Shown: positions 44,708-54,766 of the stretch, in pieces
How positions within the stretch are numbered: position 1 is the first letter of the stretch
How the letters are laid out: the number at the start of each line of letters is the position of its first letter
Position numbers and translations under genes: made by a program
Source: Glycomyces arizonensis DSM 44726
GTDB lineage: Bacteria > Actinomycetota > Actinomycetes > Mycobacteriales > Micromonosporaceae
Assembly: GCF_000482705.1 (NCBI RefSeq)
Contig: NZ_AXWO01000025.1
Coordinates: 21,483 to 85,482 of the forward strand
DNA length: 64,000 nucleotides
Reading direction: 5' to 3'
The notes under the pieces: model-generated
Databases searched by the model: none
What the model saw: the letters and a program-made list of their open reading frames with translations, nothing else
What the model was told of the DNA's origin: nothing

Positions 44708-47527
44708 CTAGGTGAGCCGCCGCTCGCTCGGCAGCCTCGCCTTGGTGAACAGCAGCGCCCCGACCGCGGCGATGAGCGGCACGGCCAAGAGCGAGATCCC
44801 GAAGTTCGCCCACGGCAGCTCCCAGCCGTACAGGGCCTCGAACGGGTACTGGTTCTTCAGTCCCCGGTTCAGCGCCTCGCGGATCAGGACGTAGCCGAGC
44901 AGCCCGGCGGCGGTGCCGAGCCCGGCCCCGAGCCAGGCGATGACGAGCGTCTGCCACATGGCGAACCGCTTGCGCACCCTCGGCTCGGCGCCGACGGCCC
45001 CGAGCGTGGTCATGTCGGCCTTCGACTCGGCGATGATCAGCCCCGTCGAGACCGCCGTGGCGCCCAGCGCGACGATGCCGCACAGCAGGGCCACGGCCAG
45101 CACGAAGTAGAACATCGTCTCGTCGGTGTAGTCGGTGACCTCGAAGCTCACCCAGAGGTCGTCGAGCGGGGCCCGCTCGAACTCGCCCGCGAGCTGCTGC
45201 TGGAGGGTGTCGGTGACCTCGGTGGAGGTCTCCAGCAGGTACTGAGCGCTCCATGGGTGGTCGGCCAGTCCCAGGTGCTCGGCCGCGGCCGGGCCGAGGA
45301 AGACCTGGTTGTAGCCGAGCAGGCCCTTGTCGACGGTCATCGCCGGGACCTCCACGACCTCCTCGCGCTCCCCGTCCACCGCTTCGCTGTCGTAGTAGGA
45401 GAGGGTGAACTCGACGTTGCCGTCCTCGTTGACCTTCCAGCGGTCCGAGGTCAGGACGCCCCCGTCCTCCAGGAACGACACCGCCTCGTCGAGTTCGTCC
45501 CCCTCCAGCTCGGTGTAGGCGGCCACGACCGCCGGGTCGTCCGATCCGGGGGTGCTGTCGTTGAAGCCCATCGTCGCCGTCGTCTCGTCGCAGCGGGGAT
45601 CGTTCCGGGCCTCCTCCAAGGCGGCTTCGAGGGCCGCCTCGGTCTCGGTGTCCGCCTCCATGAACGGGCACTGGTTCTCCTCGGGCCGCTCGGCCCGGTA
45701 CATGATCAGACACCCTTCCGGCACGGACTCCTCGGCGCCCGGGGCCGACTCGGCCAAGTAGGGGCCGCAGTCCTCTTCCTGCGGCATGTAGTCGGCGATC
45801 CGGTGCGCCTCCAGGCCATCCAGGTGCTCGGACAGGATCCGTTCCACCTGTGCGAACTCCGCATCGAAGTCGGGCGGGGCCGTCTGGCCGGATTCGTCGA
45901 ATTCGCCCTCGCTGCTCAGGTGCACCGTCAGCGCTCCCTGCGGCAGCGTGTGCGCCCTGTACTGCTGCCAGCGGACGTTGTCGGCCGCGACGGTCAGCGA
46001 GATGGCGATTCCCGCGGCCACGACGCTCATGACGGCCGCGATCGCCGGGGCGGTCGAGCCGCGGTTGCGGCCCGCCTCTCGCAGCGCCATGCGCGGCGCG
46101 AGCGGCAGCCACCGGCCCAGCTTGGCGACCAGCGCCACCAGCAGCGGCGTGCACATCACCAGGCCCAGCTGGAGGGCCACGATCGCCGCCGCCATCAGCG
46201 GCATGCTCCACAGCACGACTCCGGCGAACCCGGCGGCGACGCCGATGCCGATCACGACCAGGCCGATGATCGGCCAGCGCTTCTTCAGCCTGCGCTTGGG
46301 GGTGCGGCCCGCCAGAGCGGCCACCACGTTGACCCGTGAGGCGCTGACGGCGGCCGCGAGCGCCGACAGCAGCCCGGTGACGATCGCGAAGGCGACCATG
46401 GTCCCCTGCATCACCGGCCAGATCCGCAGGCCCGCGCTGCGGTGCCCGGCCACGCCCTCCATCAGCGGCATGGCCGCCCAGACCGCGAGGAGGCCGACCA
46501 CCACGGCGATGACGGCCGCGACGATGCCGAACAGCAGTCCGCCCGCCAGGACGGTGTTGCGCAGGTGCCGCGGGGCGGCCCCGGCGGCGCTCATGATGGC
46601 GAACTCGCGGGACCGGCGGCGGGCGCTGATGGCGAACGCCGGCCCGGCCAGCAGGACGATCTCCACGACCACGACCGTGGCGATCAATCCGACGACCATC
46701 GCCGTGTAGCCGTTGTCGCCGCCGTCCCAGTTGTCGTCGGGGGGTGCGGTGGGCGGATCGGCCGCCAGCGGCGTGGACCAGACGTACATGCCCAGCTCGT
46801 TGAGCGCCAGCGCGTCGTCGTAGGTGAACTCCTCGGGGGTGTCGACCAGCCATCCGGCGGCGGCCACCTCGAAGAAGTCGCCGATGGCGAAGGGGGTCTT
46901 GAGGTCCCACGGCAGCTCGACGATGCCGCTGACGGTGTACTCGGCCGTGCCGTCGGCCAGCGTGACCGCGTCGCCGACCCCGGCGCCGGTGTAGTCGGCC
47001 GCCGCCTGGGACAGGACGATCTGGCCGCTCTCGGGCGCCCCGCCTTCGAGGTATTCGAGGCCCGCGGCCTCGTACATCGGGTCCGACAGGTCGTACCCGG
47101 CGGTCTGGATGCCGCCGACGCCGTCGGGCGTCTCGACGCGGAGCGACCCGTCGAAGCCCGTGGCGGTGTACGGGGCGATGGTGCTTCCCTCGGGCAGCGC
47201 GGCCAGGATCTGGTCCTCGGATACCGGCACCGTCTCCGGCATGGTCTCGGGCTCGCCGGGGACCTCGGTCCAGCCCCACTCGGTGTCCCAGGTGTGCTGG
47301 ACGACCGGGATGCCCTCCCAGTCGAAGCGGAGGTAGGCGTCGGTCTCGCCGAGCTTCTGCTCGGTCGCCTCGACCGGGGAGAGCTCCATGGTGTCCCAGG
47401 CGCTCGCGCCGAGCGAGACGCCCAGCAGCGGGATGCCCAGCAGGGCGATCGACAGGGCCGAGCGGCCCTTGTAGCGCAGCGCCTCGCGGCGCGCGATGCG
47501 GAAGGAGAGCCGGAGGCCGGAGAGCAT
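44708..47527 (-). CDS. FtsX-like ABC transporter permease (MacB-type)
   Basis: This 939-residue protein has two FtsX-type membrane halves separated by large extracytoplasmic domains. TM1 (RSALSIALLGIPLLGVSL) comes first, then a periplasmic-like region, a three-helix FtsX core around residues 315-470, a second extracytoplasmic region, and a C-terminal FtsX core ending near the stop. ATG at 47527 overlaps the ATPase stop (TGATG). Acidic loops with several Cys residues (EEDCGPYL, EGCLIMY, NQCPF, DPRCDET) may form disulfides. Such systems export peptides or lipids or act in envelope stress; the substrate is unknown. Confidence 0.92.
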   Translation of the reverse strand: MLSGLRLSFRIARREALRYKGRSALSIALLGIPLLGVSLGASAWDTMELSPVEATEQKLGETDAYLRFDWEGIPVVQHTWDTEWGWTEVPGEPETMPETVPVSEDQILAALPEGSTIAPYTATGFDGSLRVETPDGVGGIQTAGYDLSDPMYEAAGLEYLEGGAPESGQIVLSQAAADYTGAGVGDAVTLADGTAEYTVSGIVELPWDLKTPFAIGDFFEVAAAGWLVDTPEEFTYDDALALNELGMYVWSTPLAADPPTAPPDDNWDGGDNGYTAMVVGLIATVVVVEIVLLAGPAFAISARRRSREFAIMSAAGAAPRHLRNTVLAGGLLFGIVAAVIAVVVGLLAVWAAMPLMEGVAGHRSAGLRIWPVMQGTMVAFAIVTGLLSALAAAVSASRVNVVAALAGRTPKRRLKKRWPIIGLVVIGIGVAAGFAGVVLWSMPLMAAAIVALQLGLVMCTPLLVALVAKLGRWLPLAPRMALREAGRNRGSTAPAIAAVMSVVAAGIAISLTVAADNVRWQQYRAHTLPQGALTVHLSSEGEFDESGQTAPPDFDAEFAQVERILSEHLDGLEAHRIADYMPQEEDCGPYLAESAPGAEESVPEGCLIMYRAERPEENQCPFMEADTETEAALEAALEEARNDPRCDETTATMGFNDSTPGSDDPAVVAAYTELEGDELDEAVSFLEDGGVLTSDRWKVNEDGNVEFTLSYYDSEAVDGEREEVVEVPAMTVDKGLLGYNQVFLGPAAAEHLGLADHPWSAQYLLETSTEVTDTLQQQLAGEFERAPLDDLWVSFEVTDYTDETMFYFVLAVALLCGIVALGATAVSTGLIIAESKADMTTLGAVGAEPRVRKRFAMWQTLVIAWLGAGLGTAAGLLGYVLIREALNRGLKNQYPFEALYGWELPWANFGISLLAVPLIAAVGALLFTKARLPSERRLT

Positions 47528-48246
47528 CACTCGGCCCCTTCGAGCAGGGTCTCGGGCTCGTCGAGCGGCGAGGAGGAGTCCACGATCCGCCCGTCGCGCA
47601 GGAACACGACCCGGTCGGCCCACCCGGCGTGGCGGGCGTCGTGGGTGACCAGCAGGCCGGCGGCGCCGCCGTCGCAGCGCCTGCGCAGGAGCTTGAGGAC
47701 GTCCTCGCCGGTGGTGGAGTCGAGCGCGCCGGTGGGCTCGTCGGCCAGGACCAGGCGCCGCTCGCCGATGAGGGCCCGGGCGATGGCGGTGCGCTGGGCT
47801 TGGCCGCCGGAGATCTCGTCGGGGAAGCGGTCGGCGACCTTGGCGTCGAGGCCGACCTCGTCGAGCGCGGCGAGGGCGGCCTTGCGGGCCTTGCCGACGC
47901 CCATGCCGTCGAGTTCGAGCGGCAGGGCCGCGTTCTCGGCGGCGGTCAGGCTCGGCACCAGGTTGTAGTCCTGGAAGACGTAGCCGACGCGGCGGCGGCG
48001 CAGCGCGGCGAGCTGCTTCTTGGAGAGCGTCGAGAGCGCCGTGCCCTCGACGACGACCTCGCCGCCGGTGGGGGCGTCGAGGCCCCCGGCGAGGTTGAGC
48101 AGGGTGGACTTGCCGGAGCCGGAGGGGCCCATGATGGCCACCAGCTCTCCGGACTCGATGGACAGGTCGGCTTCGATGAGGGCGTGGACGGCGTTCTCGC
48201 CGCTGCCGTGGACACGGCTCACGCGCCGCAGTTGCAGGACGGTCAT
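47527..48246 (-). CDS. ABC transporter ATP-binding protein (LolD/MacB type)
   Basis: Walker A GPSGSGKST, signature ISGGQAQRTAIARAL, Walker B LVLADEPTGALD and the switch H (LLVTHDARHA) are intact. The YVFQDYNLVPSLTAAEN segment is typical of MacB/LolD-group ATPases paired with FtsX permeases. The length is 239 aa. It lies 6 bp after the padR gene and overlaps the permease gene, so all three form one transcript. Confidence 0.96.
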   Translation of the reverse strand: MTVLQLRRVSRVHGSGENAVHALIEADLSIESGELVAIMGPSGSGKSTLLNLAGGLDAPTGGEVVVEGTALSTLSKKQLAALRRRRVGYVFQDYNLVPSLTAAENAALPLELDGMGVGKARKAALAALDEVGLDAKVADRFPDEISGGQAQRTAIARALIGERRLVLADEPTGALDSTTGEDVLKLLRRRCDGGAAGLLVTHDARHAGWADRVVFLRDGRIVDSSSPLDEPETLLEGAE

Positions 48247-48252
48247 GGGGGA

Positions 48253-48837
48253 CTACCGCTTCTCTTCGAGGGGGACGGAGGGTTCAGCGTCGGGTTCGTG
48301 CTGCCCGAAAGGGGAGGGGGCCGGGAGCTCGGCGCGCGCGACGACGGCCTCGGTGTGGTCGAGCCAGCGGATCTCGGCCTCGGCCCGGAAGATCATCGAC
48401 TCCAAGACGAGCTTCCACGCCAGGTCGGCGTCCTCGTCGTCGACCTTGAGCCGGGTGTACTCCTGGAGGGTCCGCAGCGTGGCGGCCCGCTGCCGCTGGA
48501 TGACGTCGGGGACGTCGACGCCCGGCGTGGTGACGGCCAGGGCGAGCTTGATCGTCAATTCGTCGCGGGGCCGGTCGGCGGCCCTGACCGGGGAGGCGAA
48601 CCACCCGGCGAGGTGGCGCTTCCCCGCCTCGGTGATCCGGTAGGGGCGCTGGCCGGACTCGTTCTCCGGGAGCGCCTCGACCATCTCGTCGCGTTCGAGG
48701 CGCGAGAGGGTGGTGTAGACCTGGCCGATGTTGAGCGGCCAGGTGGAGCCGGTGGCGCTCTCGAAGGCGGCCCGCAGCTGGTAGCCGTAGGCGGGCCCGC
48801 GTTCGAGCAGCGCCAGCAGGCTGTGTTTGACACTCAT
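48253..48837 (-). CDS. PadR-family transcriptional regulator
   Basis: The winged helix is clear: SVKHSLLALLERGPAYGYQL then IGQVYTTLSRLERDEMVEAL (residues 1-60). A C-terminal coiled dimerisation helix follows (TLRTLQEYTRL). The length is 194 aa. It is the first gene of the padR-ATPase-permease unit. PadR proteins with this context repress their own operon, and matching palindromes lie just upstream. Confidence 0.93.
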   Translation of the reverse strand: MSVKHSLLALLERGPAYGYQLRAAFESATGSTWPLNIGQVYTTLSRLERDEMVEALPENESGQRPYRITEAGKRHLAGWFASPVRAADRPRDELTIKLALAVTTPGVDVPDVIQRQRAATLRTLQEYTRLKVDDEDADLAWKLVLESMIFRAEAEIRWLDHTEAVVARAELPAPSPFGQHEPDAEPSVPLEEKR

Positions 48838-48861
48838 GTGGTACCTCGCATAGCAGTGAGA

Positions 48862-48888
48862 GATACTGAGTATCGCATATTCGGTATG
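48862..48888. promoter_or_regulatory. probable PadR autoregulatory operator
   Basis: GATACTGAGTATC (48862-48874) is a perfect palindrome and CATATTCGGTATG (48876-48888) a weaker one directly after it. The ATAC/GTAT arms resemble known PadR sites. They lie 25-51 bp upstream of the padR start. Confidence 0.6.
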
Positions 48889-48966
48889 TGGGTAGTTACC
48901 GGGTAGGCACGCACGCTTCGCACCAAGCGCCCGGCGGGGAACCTCGAACCTGTGTACCCGGTGCGC

Positions 48967-49383
48967 TCACGCCTCGGGGCGCCCCGGCCACGGGTCGGCC
49001 GCCGTCTCGCCGATGGCGATCTTCCAGCGCGCCACCGCGTTCGCGCTGTCGATGAACATGTTCAGGCAGATCTCCCGCTCGCCGGGCTCATCGGACGCCA
49101 CGCCCGCGCGCCAGGCGGTCGTCAGCCGCTCCTCGACGTCGAGCAGCAGCGCCCGGGCCGTCTCGGCGTCCTCGATCGGGGCGATGTCGTAGGCGGCCTT
49201 CGACGAGGCCGCCTCCAAGCCCTGCCCGTCGTAGAAGTCCAGCAGCGCGTCGCGCCGGTCGCGGTGCTCGGCCTCCAGCGCCGCGGCCAGGTCCCGGACG
49301 GCCTCGTCCAGGTGCACCCCGGCGGCCCCGTAGGCGTAGATCGCGGCGTACTCGCCGGCCAGGCCGGTGTCGACGGCGCTCAT
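48967..49383 (-). CDS. ferritin-like (DUF4439-type) protein
   Basis: The 138-residue protein is mainly helical with Ala/Glu-rich amphipathic segments: GLAGEYAAIYAYGAAGVHL, DLAAALEAEHRDRRDALLDF and DEPGEREICLNMFIDSANAVARWK. The Glu and His spacing (EYAAIY, EAEHRDRRD) resembles a ferritin-like four-helix bundle; metal binding is inference. ATG at 49383 overlaps the upstream gene stop (ATGA), so the two are translated together and may form one bundle. Confidence 0.78.
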   Translation of the reverse strand: MSAVDTGLAGEYAAIYAYGAAGVHLDEAVRDLAAALEAEHRDRRDALLDFYDGQGLEAASSKAAYDIAPIEDAETARALLLDVEERLTTAWRAGVASDEPGEREICLNMFIDSANAVARWKIAIGETAADPWPGRPEA

Positions 49384-49778
49384 GCGATCACCGCCGCGTG
49401 GGCCGCGCGGCTGGCGGCGATCTCGCCGAACAGCACCGCGAAGTCGCTGGTGGTCGTCAGGCACGACTCGCGGGCCTCATCGCTCGCCGCCGCCTCGGCC
49501 TCGGCCAGCGCCGCGGCGTCGGCGATGGCCCCGGCCGCCTCCTCCGCTTCGACCGCATCGGGCAGGAGCAGGCGTTCGAGGGTCGCGACATGGGCGAGAT
49601 GGTCGCCGGCGATGTCGGCGTAGCCGAGCGAATCGGCGGCCCGCGAGAGGCTCCGGGCCTGTCGCAGCGCCGCGGTGAGGTCGTCGTCGGAATCTATGAT
49701 CTTGGCAGGAGTCTCGGTGCATCCGGCCGCTGCGAGAACGGCCGCACCGACGAGGAGTCCGCGTCGGGTCGTGAACAC
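49380..49778 (-). CDS. ferritin-like lipoprotein
   Basis: GTG at 49778 opens with VFTTRRGLLVGAAVLAAAGC, a twin-arginine-like signal ending in a lipobox, so the protein is probably lipid-anchored outside the cell membrane. The rest (132 aa in all) is an Ala-rich helical region with DHLAHVATLERLL and ESCLTTTSDFAVLFGEIAAS, resembling one half of a four-helix bundle. It overlaps the DUF4439-type gene by four bases. The pair lies divergent to rimP. Function unknown. Confidence 0.78.
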   Translation of the reverse strand: MFTTRRGLLVGAAVLAAAGCTETPAKIIDSDDDLTAALRQARSLSRAADSLGYADIAGDHLAHVATLERLLLPDAVEAEEAAGAIADAAALAEAEAAASDEARESCLTTTSDFAVLFGEIAASRAAHAAVIA

Positions 49779-49859
49779 CCCCCAAGTTTCGCAGGCAAAC
49801 TTTCGTTTCTGTCGCCGGGCGGATAATCTCGTCGAAATAACCTGAGGAATGGGGAGCCG

Positions 49860-50321
49860 ATGGCATCGAAGCAGCAAACCGAAGTGGAGGCGATCGTCGC
49901 CCCGGCCGTGACGAAGGCCGGATTCGACCTGGAGGGCCTGACCGTCACCAAGGCCGGTCGGAGGCTGCTGGTGCGCGTGCTGGTCGACTCCGACGGCGGC
50001 GTCAGCCTCGACGACATCGCGGTCGTCTCGAAGGCCGTCTCGCGGGCCCTGGACGAGGCCGACGGCATGAAAGGGCCGTTCGCGGACGCCGCTTACACCC
50101 TGGAAGTGTCCTCTCCGGGCGTGGACCGTCCGCTGACCGAGCCCCGGCACTGGCGGCGTAATATTGGGCGCTTGGTGGCCGTGCACATCGGGGAGGAGCC
50201 CGTCACCGGGCGAGTCGTGGCCGCCGACGAGCGGGGGATTGAACTAGAAGTCGACGGCGCGAGCCGTTCGGCTACCTATGCCGAGCTGGGGTCCGGCAAG
50301 GTGCAGATCGAGCTCAAGTAG
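49860..50321 (+). CDS. rimP: ribosome maturation factor RimP
   Basis: RimP assists 30S assembly. The protein is 153 aa with the conserved LLVRVLVDSDGGVSLDDIAVVSKAVSRALDE, YTLEVSSPGVDRPL and HWRRNIGRLV segments. ATG at 49860 has GGGGAG upstream. It starts the rimP-nusA-ylxR-infB cluster. Confidence 0.96.
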   Translation: MASKQQTEVEAIVAPAVTKAGFDLEGLTVTKAGRRLLVRVLVDSDGGVSLDDIAVVSKAVSRALDEADGMKGPFADAAYTLEVSSPGVDRPLTEPRHWRRNIGRLVAVHIGEEPVTGRVVAADERGIELEVDGASRSATYAELGSGKVQIELK

Positions 50322-50392
50322 GCATCCGACGATGCGGGGCTCGCACGCCTGACGGCTCTGGCGAGGACAACTCAAGACTTTAAGGAGAACGG

Positions 50393-51415
50393 GTGCATAT
50401 CGACCTGGCTGCGCTGCGGTCATTGGAACGCGAGCGCGACATCCCTTTCGAGACAATCCTCGGCGCGATCGAATCGGCGCTGCTGACCGCCTACAAACAC
50501 ACCCCCGGCGCCGATGAGCGCGCCCGTGTGGTGGTGGACAGGAGCTCGGGCGACGCCACCGTGCTCGCGCCGGTGTTGAACGAGGAGGGCGAGATCGTCT
50601 CCGAGCGGGACGACACCCCCGAGGGCTTCGGCCGCATCGCCGCCCAGACCGCCAAGCAGGTCATCCTCCAGCGGCTGCGCGAGGCCGCCGACGAGGTCAA
50701 CTACGGCGAGTACTCCGGCAAGGAGGGCGACATCGTCACCGGCGTCGTCCAGGCGCACGGAGAGCGCAACGAGCGTGGCATCATCACCGTGGACCTCGGC
50801 AAGATCGAGGCGACCCTGCCGCTCAACGAGCAGGTGCCCGGCGAGTCCTACGATCACGGCAAGCGGATCCGGGCCATCGTCATCCAGGTGAACCGGACCG
50901 CCCGCGGTCCTCAGGTGACGCTCTCGCGCACGCACCCCGCGTTGGTCAAGAAGCTGTTCGCCTTCGAAGTGCCCGAGATCGACGAGGGCGCCGTTGAGAT
51001 CCCCGCCATTGCACGTGAGGCCGGTCACCGTTCCAAGATCGCGGTCCGCGCCACAACGAAGGACGTCAATGCGAAGGGCGCCTGCATCGGCCCGATGGGC
51101 TCGCGCGTCCGGGCGGTCATGAGCGAGCTGGGCGGCGAGAAGATCGACATCGTCGACTGGGACGCCGACCCCGCCAAGTTCGTGGCCAACGCCCTCTCGC
51201 CTGCGAAAACGCTTTCCGTGCGCGTGGTCGACGAGGCCACCCGCTCCACCGAGGTCGTCGTTCCCGACTACCAGCTCTCGCTCGCCATCGGCCGCGAAGG
51301 CCAGAACGCGCGCCTCGCCGCCCGCCTGACCGGCTGGCGCATCGACATCAAATCGGATGCGCACGTGGCCGGTGGGGCCAAGGAGGAGGCAGGCCCGGCC
51401 GGTGGCGGTCGCTAG
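50393..51415 (+). CDS. nusA: transcription termination/antitermination factor NusA
   Basis: NusA modulates pausing, termination and antitermination. The N-terminal RNAP-binding domain (residues 1-110) is followed by S1 ([31 protein letters not shown]) and two KH domains ([55 protein letters not shown]). The length (340 aa) is the short actinobacterial form without acidic repeats. GTG at 50393 has AAGGAGAAC upstream. Confidence 0.97.
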   Translation: MHIDLAALRSLERERDIPFETILGAIESALLTAYKHTPGADERARVVVDRSSGDATVLAPVLNEEGEIVSERDDTPEGFGRIAAQTAKQVILQRLREAADEVNYGEYSGKEGDIVTGVVQAHGERNERGIITVDLGKIEATLPLNEQVPGESYDHGKRIRAIVIQVNRTARGPQVTLSRTHPALVKKLFAFEVPEIDEGAVEIPAIAREAGHRSKIAVRATTKDVNAKGACIGPMGSRVRAVMSELGGEKIDIVDWDADPAKFVANALSPAKTLSVRVVDEATRSTEVVVPDYQLSLAIGREGQNARLAARLTGWRIDIKSDAHVAGGAKEEAGPAGGGR

Positions 51416-51776
51416 TCTGGGAGGTAGACTGAACAACGGATCGCAACGCAACGCGCCGGCAATCCGCACTTGTGTGGGATGCCGGGAACGCGCTACGGCT
51501 TCCGAGCTGCTGCGCGTCGTCGTTCACCGCTCTGAGGGTTCCGTGACTCGCCTGATTCCGGACCCGAAGCGCCGCCTCAGCGGCCGCGGAGCCCACGTGC
51601 ACCACGATTTGAACTGCCTCGACCAGGCAGTTCGCAGGCGTGCGTTCGCCCGGTCCCTCAGAATAGAGGGGCCCGTGGACGCCTCGGCGGTGCGAGCCCA
51701 TGTCGAGTCGGAGCCGGCCGCAAGACCGACTCCCGCACACGAAGCAGGTAGAGACCGAATGAAGACCACGCGATGA
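51402..51776 (+). CDS. YlxR-family (DUF448) RNA-binding protein
   Basis: The YlxR core is clear: [20 protein letters not shown], then [33 protein letters not shown]. Two CxxC-like cysteines begin the fold. GTG at 51402 has an AGGAGGAGG purine run 12-15 nt upstream and overlaps nusA by 14 bp; the upstream ATG at 51357 lies well inside nusA. YlxR proteins bind RNA and have been linked to RNase P and to nucleoid-associated regulation. The C-terminal tail is basic and disordered. Confidence 0.9.
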   Translation: MAVASLGGRLNNGSQRNAPAIRTCVGCRERATASELLRVVVHRSEGSVTRLIPDPKRRLSGRGAHVHHDLNCLDQAVRRRAFARSLRIEGPVDASAVRAHVESEPAARPTPAHEAGRDRMKTTR

Positions 51777-51856
51777 AGTTCCGCAGATGAACTGGTTGCT
51801 AGTGGAGAGATGAGGTCGGCGGGCGCTGCCCGTTCGACCTCGAAGTGAGGAGAACA

Positions 51857-54766
51857 GTGGCAGGTAAGCCCCGCGTACACGAACTCGCGAAGGAGCTGGG
51901 CTCGACGAGCAAGGAAGTGCTCGCCAAGCTCAGCGACATGGGCGAGTTCGTGAAGTCAGCGTCGAGCACGGTCGAAGCGCCGGTGGCGCGCAGGCTGCGC
52001 CAGCAGTACGCCGACGGGAAGGGCGCTCCAGCGGCGCCGGCGGCCAAGCAGGCCGAACCGGCGAAGGAGACGGCGAAAGCGGCCCCCAAGCCGCGCCCGG
52101 CGGCGCCCAGTCCCGCCAAGATCGCCCAGGCCAAGACCGACGTCAAGGCCGCGAAGAAGGCGCCCGCGAAGAAGCGCGCGGCCGCCCCCAAGGCCCCGGC
52201 CGGACCCAAGCCCGGCCCCGCCGCCCAGCAGCCCGCGCCCAAGACCCCCGCGCCGAAGGCGCCCGAGCCGAAGCCGGCCAGCGCCCGCGACATCGAGGTG
52301 GCCGCCGAGCAGAAGCGCGCCGAGGAGCTGCTCAAGCGGCAGCAGGAAGAGGCCGCGAAGCGGGCCGCCCAGCCGGCGGCCCCCAAGCCCGGCCCCAAGC
52401 CCGCCGCGCGCACCGAGGGCGCGCCCAAGCCCGGCGGCCCGCGCCCCGGCCCCAAGCCCGGCGGCAACAACCCGTTCGGCATCACTCCCGGTGGCGCCGG
52501 ATCCAAGCCGCGTCCCGCCTCTGAAGGCGGCGGCGAGCGCCCCGGCGGCCCGCGCCCCAGCCCGCGCATGATGCCCCCGCGCCCGAACCCCGGCATGATG
52601 CCGTCCCGACCCGCCGGCGGCGGGCGCGAGGGCGGCGGCCGAGGCGGCCGCGGCGGCGGCCGCGGTGGCGGACGTCCCGGCGGTGGCGGCGGAGGCCGCG
52701 GCGGCGGTGGCGGCAACTACCGCGGCACCTTCGGCGGCTCCGGCGGCGGAGGCGGCACCGGAGGCTCCGGTCCGTCGACCGCTCCGGCCCCCTACCGCGG
52801 TGGCGGCGGCCGGGCAGGCGGCGGCGGCAAGGCCCGAGGCGGCGGCGCGGCCGGCGCGTTCGGCCGCGGCGGCCCCCGAGGCAAGTCCCGCAAGTCGCGT
52901 CGCCAGAGGCGCCAGGAGTTCGACAACCTCGCAGCGCCGAGGATGCAGTCGGGTGCGCCCCGAGGCGGCGGCGAGACCATCCGCCTGCCGCGCGGCGCCT
53001 CGCTGTCGGACTTCGCCGACAAGATCGGCACCCTGCCGGGCACGCTCGTCCAGGAGCTGTTCGGCCTGGGCGAGATGGTGACCGCGACCCAGTCGGTGCC
53101 CGACGAGACGCTCGAACTGCTCGGCGCGCACCTGGACTGGGACATCAAGGTCGTCAGCCCTGAGGAAGAGGACAAGGAGCTGCTCGCGCAGTTCGGCATC
53201 GACCTCGACGAGGACTCCGAGTCCGAGTCGCTGCCGCGTCCGCCGGTCGTGACCGTCATGGGCCACGTCGACCACGGTAAGACGAAGCTGCTCGACGCCA
53301 TCCGGCACTCGAACGTCGTCGCGGGCGAGGCCGGCGGCATCACGCAGCACATCGGCGCCTACCAGGTCCACGTCGAGCACGAGGACCAGGACCGGGCGAT
53401 CACGTTCATCGACACCCCGGGCCACGAGGCGTTCACCGCCATGCGTGCCCGAGGCGCGAACGTCACCGACATCGTGGTGCTCGTGGTCGCGGCCGACGAC
53501 GGCGTCATGCCGCAGACGGTCGAGGCGCTCAACCACGCCAAGGCCGCCAACGCGCCGGTCGTGGTCGCCGTCAACAAGACCGACCTGCCCGACGCCAACC
53601 CGGACAAGGTCCGCCAGCAGCTGACCGAGTACGGGCTGGTCGCCGAGGAGTACGGCGGCGACACCATGTTCGTGAACGTGGCCGCCAAGCCGCGCATCGG
53701 CATCCCGGACCTGCTCGAAGCGGTGCTGCTCACCGCCGACGCCTCCCTCGAACTCGAGGCGCCGGTGGACGGCAACGCGCAGGGCATCGCGATCGAGGCG
53801 CACCTCGACAAGGGCCGCGGCCCGGTCGCGAGCGTCCTGGTCCAGAAGGGCACGCTGCGCGTCGGCGACTCGATCGTCGCAGGCGGGGCCTACGGCCGCG
53901 TCCGCGCGATGCTCGACGCCGACGGCAACCGCGTCTCCGAGTCGACCCCGTCGTACCCGGTGCAGGTGCAGGGCCTGGCGTCGGTCCCGATGGCCGGGGA
54001 CGTGTTCCTCGCGGCCGACGACGACCGCACGGTCCGCCAGATCGCCGAGCAGCGGCAGGCCAGGCGCCGCGCCGCCCAGCAGGCGGCCCGTGCCTCGCGC
54101 ACCACGCTCGAGAACCTCATGGACCGCATCGCCGAAGGCCAGCGGACCACGCTCTCGCTCATCATCAAGGGCGACGGCGCCGGTTCGGTCGAGGCCCTCG
54201 AAGAGGCCCTGGTCGGACTCGAGATTCCCGAAGAGGTCCAGCTGCGGGTCATCCACCGCGGCGTCGGTCCGGTCACGGAGAACGACGTCAACCTCGCCGC
54301 CGCGGGCGACGAGGAGTCGGCGACGATCATCGCCTTCAACGTCCGAGCCGAGGGCCGGGTCAAGGACATGGCCGAGCGCGAGAACGTCGACATCCGCTAC
54401 TACACGGTCATCTACCAGGCGATCGAGGAGATCGAGACCGCGCTCAAGGGGATGCTCAAGCCCGAGTACGAAGAGGCGGAGCTCGGTTCGGCCGAGATCC
54501 GCGAGGTGTTCCGTTCCTCCAAGTTCGGCAACATCGCGGGCTGCCTCGTCACCAAGGGCTCGATCAAGCGCAACGCGAAGGTGCGCCTCGTGCGGGACGG
54601 CAGCGTCGTCGCCGAGACGACGATCGACTCGCTGCGCCGGTTCAAGGACGACGCCACCGAGGTCCGCGAGGGCTACGAGTGCGGTATCACCTTGAAGAAC
54701 TACAACAACATCGAAGAGGGCGACGTCATCGAAGCCTTCGAGATGCGTGAGAAGCCGCGCGACTAA
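51857..54766 (+). CDS. infB: translation initiation factor IF-2
   Basis: IF-2 places initiator tRNA on the 30S subunit. The N-terminal helix domain ([23 protein letters not shown]) is followed by a long Ala/Lys/Pro region and a glycine-arginine-rich stretch (about residues 250-340). GTPase motifs are [32 protein letters not shown] and NKTDL. Domains II-IV run to the C-terminus. The length is 969 aa. GTG at 51857 has AGGAG upstream; a GTG 12 bp earlier lacks spacing. The disordered arm is long, as in other high-GC actinomycetes. Confidence 0.98.
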   Translation: MAGKPRVHELAKELGSTSKEVLAKLSDMGEFVKSASSTVEAPVARRLRQQYADGKGAPAAPAAKQAEPAKETAKAAPKPRPAAPSPAKIAQAKTDVKAAKKAPAKKRAAAPKAPAGPKPGPAAQQPAPKTPAPKAPEPKPASARDIEVAAEQKRAEELLKRQQEEAAKRAAQPAAPKPGPKPAARTEGAPKPGGPRPGPKPGGNNPFGITPGGAGSKPRPASEGGGERPGGPRPSPRMMPPRPNPGMMPSRPAGGGREGGGRGGRGGGRGGGRPGGGGGGRGGGGGNYRGTFGGSGGGGGTGGSGPSTAPAPYRGGGGRAGGGGKARGGGAAGAFGRGGPRGKSRKSRRQRRQEFDNLAAPRMQSGAPRGGGETIRLPRGASLSDFADKIGTLPGTLVQELFGLGEMVTATQSVPDETLELLGAHLDWDIKVVSPEEEDKELLAQFGIDLDEDSESESLPRPPVVTVMGHVDHGKTKLLDAIRHSNVVAGEAGGITQHIGAYQVHVEHEDQDRAITFIDTPGHEAFTAMRARGANVTDIVVLVVAADDGVMPQTVEALNHAKAANAPVVVAVNKTDLPDANPDKVRQQLTEYGLVAEEYGGDTMFVNVAAKPRIGIPDLLEAVLLTADASLELEAPVDGNAQGIAIEAHLDKGRGPVASVLVQKGTLRVGDSIVAGGAYGRVRAMLDADGNRVSESTPSYPVQVQGLASVPMAGDVFLAADDDRTVRQIAEQRQARRRAAQQAARASRTTLENLMDRIAEGQRTTLSLIIKGDGAGSVEALEEALVGLEIPEEVQLRVIHRGVGPVTENDVNLAAAGDEESATIIAFNVRAEGRVKDMAERENVDIRYYTVIYQAIEEIETALKGMLKPEYEEAELGSAEIREVFRSSKFGNIAGCLVTKGSIKRNAKVRLVRDGSVVAETTIDSLRRFKDDATEVREGYECGITLKNYNNIEEGDVIEAFEMREKPRD

